DNA from: Nitrososphaerota archaeon
GTDB taxonomy: Archaea > Thermoproteota > Nitrososphaeria > Nitrososphaerales > Nitrosopumilaceae
Reading direction: 5' to 3'
Length of the DNA stretch: 32,576 nucleotides
NCBI GenBank assembly: GCA_013288545.1
Contig: JABDBR010000005.1
Span: 32,001-64,576, forward strand
Shown here: positions 6,590 to 14,731 of the stretch, piece by piece
Layout of the letters: every line of letters begins with the position of its first letter
How positions within the stretch are numbered: position 1 is the first letter of the stretch
Program-made: the position numbers and the translations under genes
The notes under the pieces: generated by a model
What the model was told of the DNA's origin: nothing
The model's input: only the letters and a program-made list of their open reading frames with translations
The model's database searches: none

Positions 6590-7228
6590 TTAGCAGTAAG
6601 CATTGTAACAGCTGTCAAGTAAGAGATTTTGAGCAGTTAATGATTTGCCAGCTATTTCTACTAGTTCATCTTCTTTTGATGTAGGAGTTTTTTCCAAGAT
6701 TTTTCTCCAAAGAGCAGCATGTCTTATGTCAGCTTCTGCATGTAGCCTGAAATATTCTATTGCGTCATCATCTGACATACCATAGAATTTTCTTAATCCG
6801 TCTATCTTTGACAAACTAATCTTTGGTATTTCTTGTTCCAAGGCATACATTGCAGCAGCCCCACCCTCAAAGGAATTCATGAGGCATGAGAGATTTGAAA
6901 TGGCTTGTTTTGTATCGTCAAGGCCTGTATAATTTTGTAGATTATTTGATGATACACCTAATGCGACAGCAAATTTTACCCATGGCTCTATGTGTTCAGA
7001 CTCTTCATCTTTGTTTGAAGCAATTTTGTCCTTAATTTCAGATGGGCTTTTTTCCATCACTTCTCCTACAAATGAGGGAACTGCTTTTACCAATTGAAAG
7101 TATTCTTTTGAATAACCGCTAAGAGAATCTATTGATAATTTACCTTCATTCCACATTACATAGAATTTGTGCTTTAACAAACTCTGATCTTCAATTATCT
7201 TGTCAATTCTTTGAATAAGAGAACTCAT
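6590..7228 (-). CDS. CADD/TenA-like diiron protein, putative self-sacrificing pABA synthase
   Basis: A 212-residue helical protein of the haem-oxygenase-like (TenA/PqqC) superfamily, closest in pattern to chlamydial CADD. CADD makes the p-aminobenzoate moiety of folate by consuming one of its own tyrosines. Counting from the ATG at 7228, candidate metal ligands are Glu75 or Glu76, His79, Glu131, His163, Asp167 and His170 (block RLHAEADIRH). The sacrificial Tyr is at 23 (KFYVMW) and the essential Lys at 141 (SKIDGL). The Glu131-Lys141 and Glu131-His163 spacings match those I recall for CADD. A GTG at 7240 would add four residues, but a T-rich TATA-like element centred near 7253 favours the ATG. 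The gene lies between two tRNA genes and stands alone. Fold is nearly certain; pABA synthesis is a family inference. Confidence 0.8.
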   Translation of the reverse strand: MSSLIQRIDKIIEDQSLLKHKFYVMWNEGKLSIDSLSGYSKEYFQLVKAVPSFVGEVMEKSPSEIKDKIASNKDEESEHIEPWVKFAVALGVSSNNLQNYTGLDDTKQAISNLSCLMNSFEGGAAAMYALEQEIPKISLSKIDGLRKFYGMSDDDAIEYFRLHAEADIRHAALWRKILEKTPTSKEDELVEIAGKSLTAQNLLLDSCYNAYC

Positions 7229-7312
7229 GAAAATTATCACAGTCTAGCAATAAAAAAATCTTTTGAATGGCTTCAAAAGGATTTTATGGATATAAAATAG
7301 GATGCAATTTGG

Positions 7313-7406
7313 GCTCCAGTGGTGTAGACCGGTCAAGCATGTGGGACTTTCAATCCTACGACCCGGGTTCAAATTCTTCATGATGAAAATCCCGGCTGGA
7401 GCACCA
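7313..7406 (+). tRNA. tRNA-Glu(TTC) with a 16-nt intron in the T loop
   Basis: Acceptor GCTCCAG pairs with CTGGAGC, and discriminator A is followed by an encoded CCA (7404-7406). The anticodon stem TGGGA/TCCTA closes the loop CTTTCAA, anticodon TTC. T stem CCGGG (7363-7367) pairs with CCCGG (7391-7395), but the T loop TTCAAAT is followed by 16 extra bases (7375-7390, or 7374-7389 since a T flanks both ends). Removing them gives a normal 75-nt tRNA. The insert can form a TTCA/TGAA hairpin. Intron position at the end of the T loop, not at 37/38, is noncanonical and typical of archaeal lineages with heteromeric splicing endonuclease. An A/T-rich block at 7282-7298 is the likely promoter. Confidence 0.9.
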
Positions 7407-7459
7407 CCTTTCAAAAGCATTAATATTCTAACTGTAATTACGTTTGCTAGTGCAAATTC

Positions 7460-8311
7460 TTGGATAGAAAGAATTTCGAGATAAATCCACTCATAAAAGA
7501 CTTTGAAAGATACATCGACAAGGTTGACGATGCAATTAAACAAGAATTAGAATTATACTCTGCATCAGAGTTTTTCGAGCCATTACAGTATTCTCTGGAG
7601 GGCGGTAAGAGAATAAGACCATTAATTCTCATCTTATCTGCAGAAAGCATAGGAAAGTGTGATGAAAATGCATATTCTGCGTCATGTGCAGTAGAATTTT
7701 TGCATACAGAATCAGTGATTCATGATGATATTATTGACAATGAGATCCTAAGAAGACGAAAGGATCCTTTTCACATAAAATATGGATATAACACCAGTAT
7801 CATAACAGGAGATTTTGTACTAGGTTTGATTTTGAACATTGCATCTCGTCTGGATAATGCAAGAATAGGAAGAGAGCTTGCAATCACTGCAATGATGATG
7901 AGTGAGGGAGAGATGATTGAAACCAGGCTGGAAACAAGTGAGGATGTTACTTTTGATGATTATGTCAGAGTAATGGAATACAAAACTGCTACTGCATTTG
8001 AAGCAGCTGCAAAGATTGGAGCCATATTAGGTGGAGGTACTGAGGAACAAATTCTAGCACTTGCAGAATACGGCAAAAACATGGGAATAGCATATCAAAT
8101 TAGAGATGATTTACAAGATTGGAATAATGAGGACAAATTATTTAATACATTGATAAAGAAAAGTTCTGATCCTCGTACTGTATTTGATCGCATGGACGCC
8201 ATGCTCAATGATTATTCCAAGAAAGCAAAAACAGCATTAAGAAAAATCAATGACGGTCCTGCAAGAACAAGATTAGAAAGTCTTCTAGACTTGACTATGC
8301 TTAGTGTATAG
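7460..8311 (+). CDS. idsA: Geranylgeranyl diphosphate synthase family, shortened C-terminal region
   Basis: A trans-polyprenyl diphosphate synthase, which condenses IPP onto allylic diphosphates to build the C20 chain of archaeal lipids. It shows EGGKRIRP (47-54), the first Asp-rich motif HDDIID (Asp89, 90, 93) and the second, RDDLQD (Asp216, 217, 220). At 283 residues it is shorter than the usual 320-330. The segment after the second motif that normally reads like GKxxGxDxxxGKxT is absent: DDLQD runs directly into WNNEDKLFNTLIKK. The start is TTG at 7460; a TAG at 7448 blocks any earlier start and no ATG fits. Its 3' end overlaps nuoN by 11 bases in convergent orientation. GGPP as the product is the likely inference. 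Confidence 0.88.
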   Translation: MDRKNFEINPLIKDFERYIDKVDDAIKQELELYSASEFFEPLQYSLEGGKRIRPLILILSAESIGKCDENAYSASCAVEFLHTESVIHDDIIDNEILRRRKDPFHIKYGYNTSIITGDFVLGLILNIASRLDNARIGRELAITAMMMSEGEMIETRLETSEDVTFDDYVRVMEYKTATAFEAAAKIGAILGGGTEEQILALAEYGKNMGIAYQIRDDLQDWNNEDKLFNTLIKKSSDPRTVFDRMDAMLNDYSKKAKTALRKINDGPARTRLESLLDLTMLSV

Positions 8312-9788
8312 CTGGCAGTCCGCTCATAATTGGAACAGCAGATTTTGCAAATTCTATAACTGGATCTGGATAGACACCGATTCCAACTATGAAGATTATC
8401 GAGAAGATCATAACTGCAATTACTGATTTAGGCTCCTTTAGTCTCTTGTTTGATTCCCCTTCCTCGAAATACATTTTTCTTATTATCCAACCATAGTAAG
8501 CAAGTGAGAGCGCACTGTTAAGAACTCCTGCCACTGCAAGATATGGAGCCCATGACAAAGTATGGCCAGCATCTATTGCAGATCCAAATAACATTAGTTT
8601 GCTCCAAAATCCATTAAGCGGTGGCACACCAGCTAGTGCAAGCAATGAAATTGTAAGTCCGAGTGCAGTGATGGGCATTCTTTTGCCAAGACCTTTTATC
8701 TTTTCAATATGAGTCACACCAAGTGTTGTAACTATTCCTGCGACAGCAATGAAAGCAGCTGCTTTCATTACAGAATGGTTTAGGATGTGAAATAGTGAGG
8801 CTTGTATTCCAATAGGTGAAATTGGTGCCACACTAAGACCTATCAGAATGTATCCAGCTTGACCAATACTTGAATAAGCTAGCATTCTTGTGAGATTTCT
8901 TTGTTTAATTGCAGCCAAGTTTCCTACAGTCATGGTCACTATAGCAATAACGGCAAGAGCAAATGCCCAATGAAGATTGAGTGCTATTGCACCCATGATT
9001 ATAACTCTCAATACTGCTGCAAAACCAGCTTTCTTTGTACCAGCTGCTAGTAATGCAGCGATTGTTGGAGGAGATCCTTCGTATGCATCAGGTAACCACA
9101 TGTGGAATGGAACCAAGCCTATTTTGAATCCAAATCCAGCTATGAACATACCTACAGCTAGTATTGCAAGCGGCATCATGTCAGGTCCAAGTTTTGAGAA
9201 CCCAGCAATTACCTGCTCTATGTTTGTAGATCCTGTCAGGCCATATGCAATTGATATTCCATAGATTATGATTCCAGATGATAAAGCCCCAAACAAGAAA
9301 TACTTGATTGCCGCTTCATTTGAAGACGGATCCTTTTTGAGATATCCAGCCAGAACATATGTTGGAATACTCATGAGTTCCCATGCTATGAATAACATCA
9401 CCAGATCAGTCGAGTATGCAATGAGTATCATTCCGATTGATGAAAGTAGAATTAAAGAATAGTATACCGCAGGATTTGCTCTTCCGCGCATATAGTTAAA
9501 CGAACCAACTGTTGTCATTATTCCAACAATTAGCATCGCTATTGCAAAGAATGATCCAAACTTATCATCAACAAGAACATTTGATGAAAAAATTGCAGAT
9601 GGTGTTACATGTTTTGTAAGTATTTGGTAGACAACAAATCCAATTGCAGCCAATAATGCACCAAGAGCTATTACACCATAAACAGAGGAACCTTTTTCTT
9701 TTCTTGCTACATTAATTACTGGAATTAGTACTCCTACGGCTCCAAGTATCAGAGTTAACATTATTGGGGTTGATGTGAATTCTATCAT
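8301..9788 (-). CDS. nuoN: Complex I subunit N (NuoN), proton-pumping membrane subunit
   Basis: One of three antiporter-like membrane subunits of the respiratory complex I. The 495-residue protein has about fourteen hydrophobic segments. The conserved transmembrane Glu lies in IAWELMSIPTYVLAGY. The block KIGLVPFHMWLPDAYEGSPP, with its central Lys, is the core antiporter signature. A histidine-containing helix (FHILNHSVMKAAAF) follows. It is the last gene of the nuo operon, starting 10 bases after the nuoL stop, and its end overlaps the convergent prenyl synthase gene. This gene order, with N last, matches other thaumarchaeal nuo clusters. Confidence 0.95.
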   Translation of the reverse strand: MIEFTSTPIMLTLILGAVGVLIPVINVARKEKGSSVYGVIALGALLAAIGFVVYQILTKHVTPSAIFSSNVLVDDKFGSFFAIAMLIVGIMTTVGSFNYMRGRANPAVYYSLILLSSIGMILIAYSTDLVMLFIAWELMSIPTYVLAGYLKKDPSSNEAAIKYFLFGALSSGIIIYGISIAYGLTGSTNIEQVIAGFSKLGPDMMPLAILAVGMFIAGFGFKIGLVPFHMWLPDAYEGSPPTIAALLAAGTKKAGFAAVLRVIIMGAIALNLHWAFALAVIAIVTMTVGNLAAIKQRNLTRMLAYSSIGQAGYILIGLSVAPISPIGIQASLFHILNHSVMKAAAFIAVAGIVTTLGVTHIEKIKGLGKRMPITALGLTISLLALAGVPPLNGFWSKLMLFGSAIDAGHTLSWAPYLAVAGVLNSALSLAYYGWIIRKMYFEEGESNKRLKEPKSVIAVMIFSIIFIVGIGVYPDPVIEFAKSAVPIMSGLPAIH

Positions 9789-9798
9789 TTTTTATCTC

Positions 9799-11883
9799 CT
9801 AAATTAACAACAGGAATACTACGATTAGTATACCTACTCCAAAAATGTAAAGATAAGACTGTGAAACTCCTGTCTGTGTTGCTTGCATTATTCTTGCACC
9901 ACCGGCCATAGTTTTCTCAGGAACCACGTTGAATCCCTCCAGTACAAAGTTCTCAAAGTATTTGTAAAGACCTCTAGCAACGTACAATGGGGCTACTACA
10001 AATCCCCAATAGATCAACGCATTGAGATACCATCTGTTCAAGAAGAATTTGTGAATGGCATAAAAGAATATGTTTGAATTTACAAATTTAACCGGGTCTA
10101 CAAATCTTCCAATATAGAAGATATATCCAAGTCCAAATCCAATGGCAAATGCAGCTAGTGAAGCCATAAGGGCCACAGGATTAACACCTTGTAGGAAACC
10201 ACCAAGTAGTGGTTGTGAGTCCATTGCAACTGTTTCAATATTAGATTTTATTCCAAATGTTGATCCCAAGTAGTTAACAAAGAGATCATGGATTTGGTGT
10301 TCAAATGCAAGACCCATCACACCCACTCCAATTGTCAGTACAGCAAGTATTCCATATGGAATCCACATTGAAGGGCTGGCTTCATGTACATGGTGTCCCT
10401 CTTTTTCCATTTCTTCAACATGCTTGCTCTTGTTGCCAAAGAATACTAGTCCTATCATCCTAGTTGTATAGAAGGCAGTTATCACTGCAGTGATGACTGC
10501 AATTGCAAATATTGGAATGGCCCAAGTGTTACCAGACTGATAAACTGCAGCAAATATCGCATCTTTACTCCAAAAGCCTGTAGTGATAAACGGAGCTCCC
10601 ATCAGTCCAAGGCCAGCTGCCCACATGAAGGCATATGTCTTCTTCATATATTTTCGAAGACCTCCCATATCAGTCATGAATCTAGAACCTACAATATGCA
10701 GTATAGAACCAGCTGCCATAAACAACGATGCCTTGAACATGGCATGTGAAATAAGATGGAAGAATCCAGCTGTATAACCATCAACAAATTGTTTTGAAAG
10801 ACCGGCAACACCAAGAGCCATCATCATGTAACCTATCTGTGACCCGGTAGAATATGCAAGAACTTTTTTAATTTCAGGATGCACCATTCCTTGCGTAGCA
10901 AGAAGAAGTGCAGTTATTGCACCAACCCATGCTATTATCTCAAAGAATTGATCCATGTTAATTCCAATTGCCGCTAATGCAAAGAAGAGTGGAGCTAAAC
11001 GGGCCACCAAAAATACACCAGCCTTTACCATTGTTGCAGCATGAATAAGTGCTGAAACTGCAGTAGGTCCTGTCATTGCCTCAAGTAACCATTCGTTTAG
11101 TGGGAATTGTGCAGATTTTCCTATTGCACCTCCAAACAACAAGACAGCAGCTGGAATCAGCAAGTGTTGTGCAGCCATGGCTGTTGCCCAGCTAGTATTT
11201 GCAGTCAACTCTCGGAATCCAAAAGTGCCTGCAAATGCAAAGATGAGAAACATGCCAGCCAACATCATAACATCACCAACTTTGGTCATGATGAATGCCT
11301 TCATTCCAGAGTGAGTCGGAGAATAATAGTCCATAAGACCAAGCACATGTCGTCCCTCTATTCCAACATGATCCTTTTTCTTGTCTTTATACCAAAATCC
11401 TACTAATGCATATGATGCAAGGCCTACTCCTTCCCAACCAAAGAAAAGTTGCAAAAAGTTATCAGACAATACAATAAGCTGCATGGAGCCCAGGAAAAAT
11501 GCCATCCAGAAAAAGAACCTGGTGAGATCCTTGTCTCCTTTCATGTATCCAGTACTGTATACAAATATCAGAAATGAAATCCAAGCAACAACGTTACTCA
11601 TTATTACTGCAAGTGGATCAGCAAGCACTCCAGCCTTGAGTCCAATTGACGATATCCAAGGAATTTGATTATGAATTTCGTGATTGCCAAGAGCTCCTGG
11701 TAGAAGAGTTACAGCTGAAATTGCACTTGCAAGAGCAAATGCTACTGCAACCCAACCAGTTGAACGCTTGGAAACTTTTCCAAAGGCTGGGATTATCAGG
11801 GCTGCAGCAAATGGAAGTATCCAAATTGCCCATACTCGAAGGTCTCCCAATCCAGAAATGAGATCAAAAGGTAAAATAGCCAT
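9799..11883 (-). CDS. nuoL: Complex I subunit L (NuoL), proton-pumping membrane subunit
   Basis: The largest membrane subunit of complex I (694 residues), carrying a distal proton channel and, at its C-terminus, the long lateral helix and anchor helix. The core signature LNEWLLEAMTGPTAVSALIH and the following TMVKAGVFLVAR are present, as is the early Glu (GWEGVGLASY). Compared with bacterial NuoL there is an insertion of roughly 17 polar, His-containing residues between GFWY and MKAF (KDKKKDHVGIEGRHVLGLMD and the stretch after it). The C-terminal region is retained to full length, ending in a hydrophobic anchor. It lies between nuoM (3-base gap) and nuoN (10-base gap). Confidence 0.95.
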   Translation of the reverse strand: MAILPFDLISGLGDLRVWAIWILPFAAALIIPAFGKVSKRSTGWVAVAFALASAISAVTLLPGALGNHEIHNQIPWISSIGLKAGVLADPLAVIMSNVVAWISFLIFVYSTGYMKGDKDLTRFFFWMAFFLGSMQLIVLSDNFLQLFFGWEGVGLASYALVGFWYKDKKKDHVGIEGRHVLGLMDYYSPTHSGMKAFIMTKVGDVMMLAGMFLIFAFAGTFGFRELTANTSWATAMAAQHLLIPAAVLLFGGAIGKSAQFPLNEWLLEAMTGPTAVSALIHAATMVKAGVFLVARLAPLFFALAAIGINMDQFFEIIAWVGAITALLLATQGMVHPEIKKVLAYSTGSQIGYMMMALGVAGLSKQFVDGYTAGFFHLISHAMFKASLFMAAGSILHIVGSRFMTDMGGLRKYMKKTYAFMWAAGLGLMGAPFITTGFWSKDAIFAAVYQSGNTWAIPIFAIAVITAVITAFYTTRMIGLVFFGNKSKHVEEMEKEGHHVHEASPSMWIPYGILAVLTIGVGVMGLAFEHQIHDLFVNYLGSTFGIKSNIETVAMDSQPLLGGFLQGVNPVALMASLAAFAIGFGLGYIFYIGRFVDPVKFVNSNIFFYAIHKFFLNRWYLNALIYWGFVVAPLYVARGLYKYFENFVLEGFNVVPEKTMAGGARIMQATQTGVSQSYLYIFGVGILIVVFLLLI

Positions 11884-11886
11884 TTT

Positions 11887-13443
11887 CTAAACTCCCACCA
11901 ATCCCTTCATGAAAGGAATTATTTGATTAAAGAACACATCTGGATATATTCCAATAACAACACTAAACCCTGCCAAGACCATCATTGGTCCTGTAACATA
12001 CCAATTGGCTTCTTTTGTTTTTTCTAGATTTTCTGGAAGTTTTCCAAAGAAAACTCGTTTTATCATCCATAGTACGTATGCCATTGTAATAACAGTTGCA
12101 ACCAAACCTAAACCAAATGTAACCATTCTGATCATGGAGCCTTGTTGAATTGCAGTTTGGAGTGCGCCATAGAACATGGTCCATTCTGCCATAAACCCAC
12201 TAGTTGGTGGAACACCCATCAGAGTAAGTGCTCCAATCATTGCACAAACTGCGGTTATAGGCATTTTTCCTGCAAGTCCTCCCATCTTTGTTATGCTGCG
12301 AGTTCCAACTTGCAAAATTATTGCGCCAACCATCATGAACAAAATCACTTTGCCTAAACTATGAGATACAAACATCATTTCAGAACCAGAAAGACCAAGT
12401 ACAGAAGCAGAACCAATTCCAAATAAAATATAGCCCATCTGGCTTATACTAGAATAGGCAAATAATTTTCGAATGTCATCTTGTACTAATGCCATTATTC
12501 CACCGTAGATCATTGTTATCAAACCCCAAATGTTCAAAGCAAGAGCAAAGTGTTCGTATTGACCAGGCATTAGCATTATTATCAATCTGAATAATCCATA
12601 CGCACCAACTCCTAGCATTGCTCCGGAAGATAATGCGTTAAGTGGAGTTGGCGAAGCTCGATAGACATGTGGAAGCCACATATGCACTACAAATGATGCC
12701 ATTTTTACCGTAAGACCAACTATGATTGCAACAGCTGCAAGTGCCAGAACATGAGGCGGTATTCCGTGCGTTTTGATATCAGCGTAATTGAAACTGCCAA
12801 CGCTGAGACCTATTGAAAGAAAACCAAGTAAAAGAATTACAGCACCTACATGAGTCCAAAAGAAGAATAACAGTGCAACTCTTCTTCTTGATTCATACCC
12901 CCATAACGCCAACATGAAAAATGCTGGAATTAACATGACCTCAAAGAAGACATAAAATTCTATCAAGTTGGTTGCAAGAACTGTTCCAAGCATTCCCATT
13001 GCCATGACAAGGAAGAGAGCATAGTATGCTCCAATTTGATGATTAAGATGACTTTTCAGAGAAGAAGACTCGATCATCTCAGTACCGCCTCCTACCAACT
13101 GTTTTTCAGAACTCATTCGTTCCTCAAACATTGTTGTTATTCTGGCAACCATGTAGGGTTTTGAAAATAGTGCAAGTACCGTTGATACAAGGTATATTAT
13201 GATTGCAAATGGAGAAGCAAGACCATCAAGTAACAATCCAAATTCACCAAACAATTGAGTCCATTTGTAATGTTCTTCATAACTTCCTGAAAGTACTGGA
13301 ACAATAACTAGTACTGTACAGTACAACAACAATCCAAAACTAAACAATGCCGCAGCTGTAGGCCCAGACTTGCGTCCAAGATAATACGCCAATGGAGAAA
13401 GCAACAGTGGTAAGAGTACAGCTTGTAATAGTACGAATTGCAT
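11887..13443 (-). CDS. nuoM: Complex I subunit M (NuoM), proton-pumping membrane subunit
   Basis: Antiporter-like membrane subunit of 518 residues with about fourteen hydrophobic segments. The conserved Glu of the fifth helix is in FYVFFEVMLIPAFFML. The core Lys-bearing motif is LTVKMASFVVHMWLPHVYRA, and the discontinuous-helix region follows (SPTPLNALSSGAMLG). There is a long hydrophilic loop near residues 100-125 carrying a charged, Ser/Glu-rich stretch. The start ATG overlaps the nuoK stop by one base (TAATG), so the two are translationally coupled. Confidence 0.95.
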   Translation of the reverse strand: MQFVLLQAVLLPLLLSPLAYYLGRKSGPTAAALFSFGLLLYCTVLVIVPVLSGSYEEHYKWTQLFGEFGLLLDGLASPFAIIIYLVSTVLALFSKPYMVARITTMFEERMSSEKQLVGGGTEMIESSSLKSHLNHQIGAYYALFLVMAMGMLGTVLATNLIEFYVFFEVMLIPAFFMLALWGYESRRRVALLFFFWTHVGAVILLLGFLSIGLSVGSFNYADIKTHGIPPHVLALAAVAIIVGLTVKMASFVVHMWLPHVYRASPTPLNALSSGAMLGVGAYGLFRLIIMLMPGQYEHFALALNIWGLITMIYGGIMALVQDDIRKLFAYSSISQMGYILFGIGSASVLGLSGSEMMFVSHSLGKVILFMMVGAIILQVGTRSITKMGGLAGKMPITAVCAMIGALTLMGVPPTSGFMAEWTMFYGALQTAIQQGSMIRMVTFGLGLVATVITMAYVLWMIKRVFFGKLPENLEKTKEANWYVTGPMMVLAGFSVVIGIYPDVFFNQIIPFMKGLVGV

Positions 13444-13748
13444 TATCCTTTCAAACTCCTAAAGTCTGCAATGTCAATGTTTCTGTACATCCTATATGCC
13501 ACAATTACAAGTGCCAATCCAACTGCAACTTCTGCTGCTGCTATTGCAATAGAAAAGAGAGCAAGTGTCTGTCCCTGACTATTTGGTATATATCTAGAAA
13601 ACGCCACCAAATTGAGATTGGCAGAGTTGATAATCATCTCAATGCCAAAAAGCATACGAATCGCGTTTCTCTTTACTGCAATTCCATAGATTCCAATGGC
13701 AAGTAATGCCACTGAAACTAGAATAAAATCAATCAGCCCGTTGGTCAT
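13443..13748 (-). CDS. nuoK: Complex I subunit K (NuoK)
   Basis: A 101-residue, three-helix subunit of the complex I membrane arm. Both membrane glutamates needed for proton translocation are visible: one in LFGIEMIINSANLNLVAF, the second in IAIAAAEVAVGLALVI. Length and layout fit the family. Its start lies inside the end of nuoJ (20-base overlap), a strong sign of coupled translation, and its stop overlaps the nuoM start. Confidence 0.96.
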   Translation of the reverse strand: MTNGLIDFILVSVALLAIGIYGIAVKRNAIRMLFGIEMIINSANLNLVAFSRYIPNSQGQTLALFSIAIAAAEVAVGLALVIVAYRMYRNIDIADFRSLKG

Positions 13749-14241
13749 CTATAACATCCTCCCTTCTTGCTAGCGTCATTGCCCCAACAATTGATGACGC
13801 CAAAATTAATGCCATCACAATTAATGCAGGCGAATAATATGTTAGAAAGTCTTCCCCAATTTTCTTGTAATCAACTGCTGCTGAGTTTGTATCCATTGTT
13901 TTCAGGCCCGAACCAATGATTATTGTTCCTATGCCCAGCATGAGAACAACCATCAATCCAATACCAGCATATCTTCGGCGTTTATCTTCTACCTTATTGA
14001 AAATAAGCTCTCGTCTTACTAGCATAACTGTAAATAATATAAGAACTGCAATGGAGCCAACATAAACTGAAAGCTGAAACATTGCTACAAATGGCGCATC
14101 CAAGAGCAGAAAGAATCCGGCAACACCAGACAGTGTAAGCATTAATGCAATTGAACCGTAGATCAAAGAGCGTATTTCAAGTGCTACAATGGCAGATCCA
14201 ATTGTTAGAACAGACAAGGCTAGAAATACAGAATCAACCAT
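13729..14241 (-). CDS. nuoJ: Complex I subunit J (NuoJ)
   Basis: Five-helix membrane subunit of complex I, 170 residues from the ATG at 14241. The third helix carries the conserved pattern QLSVYVGSIAVLILFTVML, corresponding to the QhxVYxGAhhVLhhFhhML family motif; this helix undergoes a pi-bulge transition in other complexes. I prefer the ATG at 14241, which overlaps the nuoI stop by eight bases, over the GTG at 14259 six codons upstream. The 3' end overlaps nuoK by 20 bases. Confidence 0.93.
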   Translation of the reverse strand: MVDSVFLALSVLTIGSAIVALEIRSLIYGSIALMLTLSGVAGFFLLLDAPFVAMFQLSVYVGSIAVLILFTVMLVRRELIFNKVEDKRRRYAGIGLMVVLMLGIGTIIIGSGLKTMDTNSAAVDYKKIGEDFLTYYSPALIVMALILASSIVGAMTLARREDVIDDQRAD

Positions 14242-14731
14242 GTGAAGCACCCCTGTCACTAATTTTTATTTCAACATCTTGCGAAATGTTTGGTTTTATA
14301 GCAAGTTGTGCAGGGGTGTAAATTAGAGCAGATTTTGTAAAGGAAGAAAGCTCATAGTCATTGGTCATGTAAAGTGCATAAAATGGACAAGCATCTACAC
14401 AAAGTCCACAGAATACACACTTGCCATAATCTATCTGTGGCATTATTGCTTTCTTGTTATGCTTCCATGTTTCATGAATCTTGACCATGCTTATGGCCTC
14501 TGCTATCCCCTCACATGCTACTGAGCAAAGCTGACAACCAGTACAATGCTCATGGAATAGTATGTGTCGTCCGCGTAGTCCAGCTATTCCCACTCCAGTC
14601 TCGGGATTGAATTGAAAGCCATCACCTACAAATTTTAATTTCTGTTCAGGATATCGTAATGTAAATCGCTTTACTGCAAGATGTTTTACACCGGAATTTA
14701 GTGCACGTATTATTCCAATAACATTACTCAA
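14234..14731 (-). CDS. nuoI: Complex I subunit I (NuoI), 2x[4Fe-4S] protein
   Basis: The 165-residue ferredoxin-like subunit that passes electrons through two [4Fe-4S] clusters toward NuoB. The two cysteine motifs are CTGCQLCSVACE and CVFCGLCVDACPF. The first has Glu in place of the Pro that normally follows the fourth Cys. Because NuoE, F and G are missing from the operon, this subunit is the likely entry point for electrons from an unknown donor such as ferredoxin. It starts with TTG overlapping the nuoH stop (TTGA). Confidence 0.95.
   Translation of the reverse strand: MSNVIGIIRALNSGVKHLAVKRFTLRYPEQKLKFVGDGFQFNPETGVGIAGLRGRHILFHEHCTGCQLCSVACEGIAEAISMVKIHETWKHNKKAIMPQIDYGKCVFCGLCVDACPFYALYMTNDYELSSFTKSALIYTPAQLAIKPNISQDVEIKISDRGASHG

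Noticed and set aside
11107-11406. Cys-rich ORF antisense to nuoL
   Set aside because: It is a shadow of the nuoL reading frame, with no start signal or family likeness.
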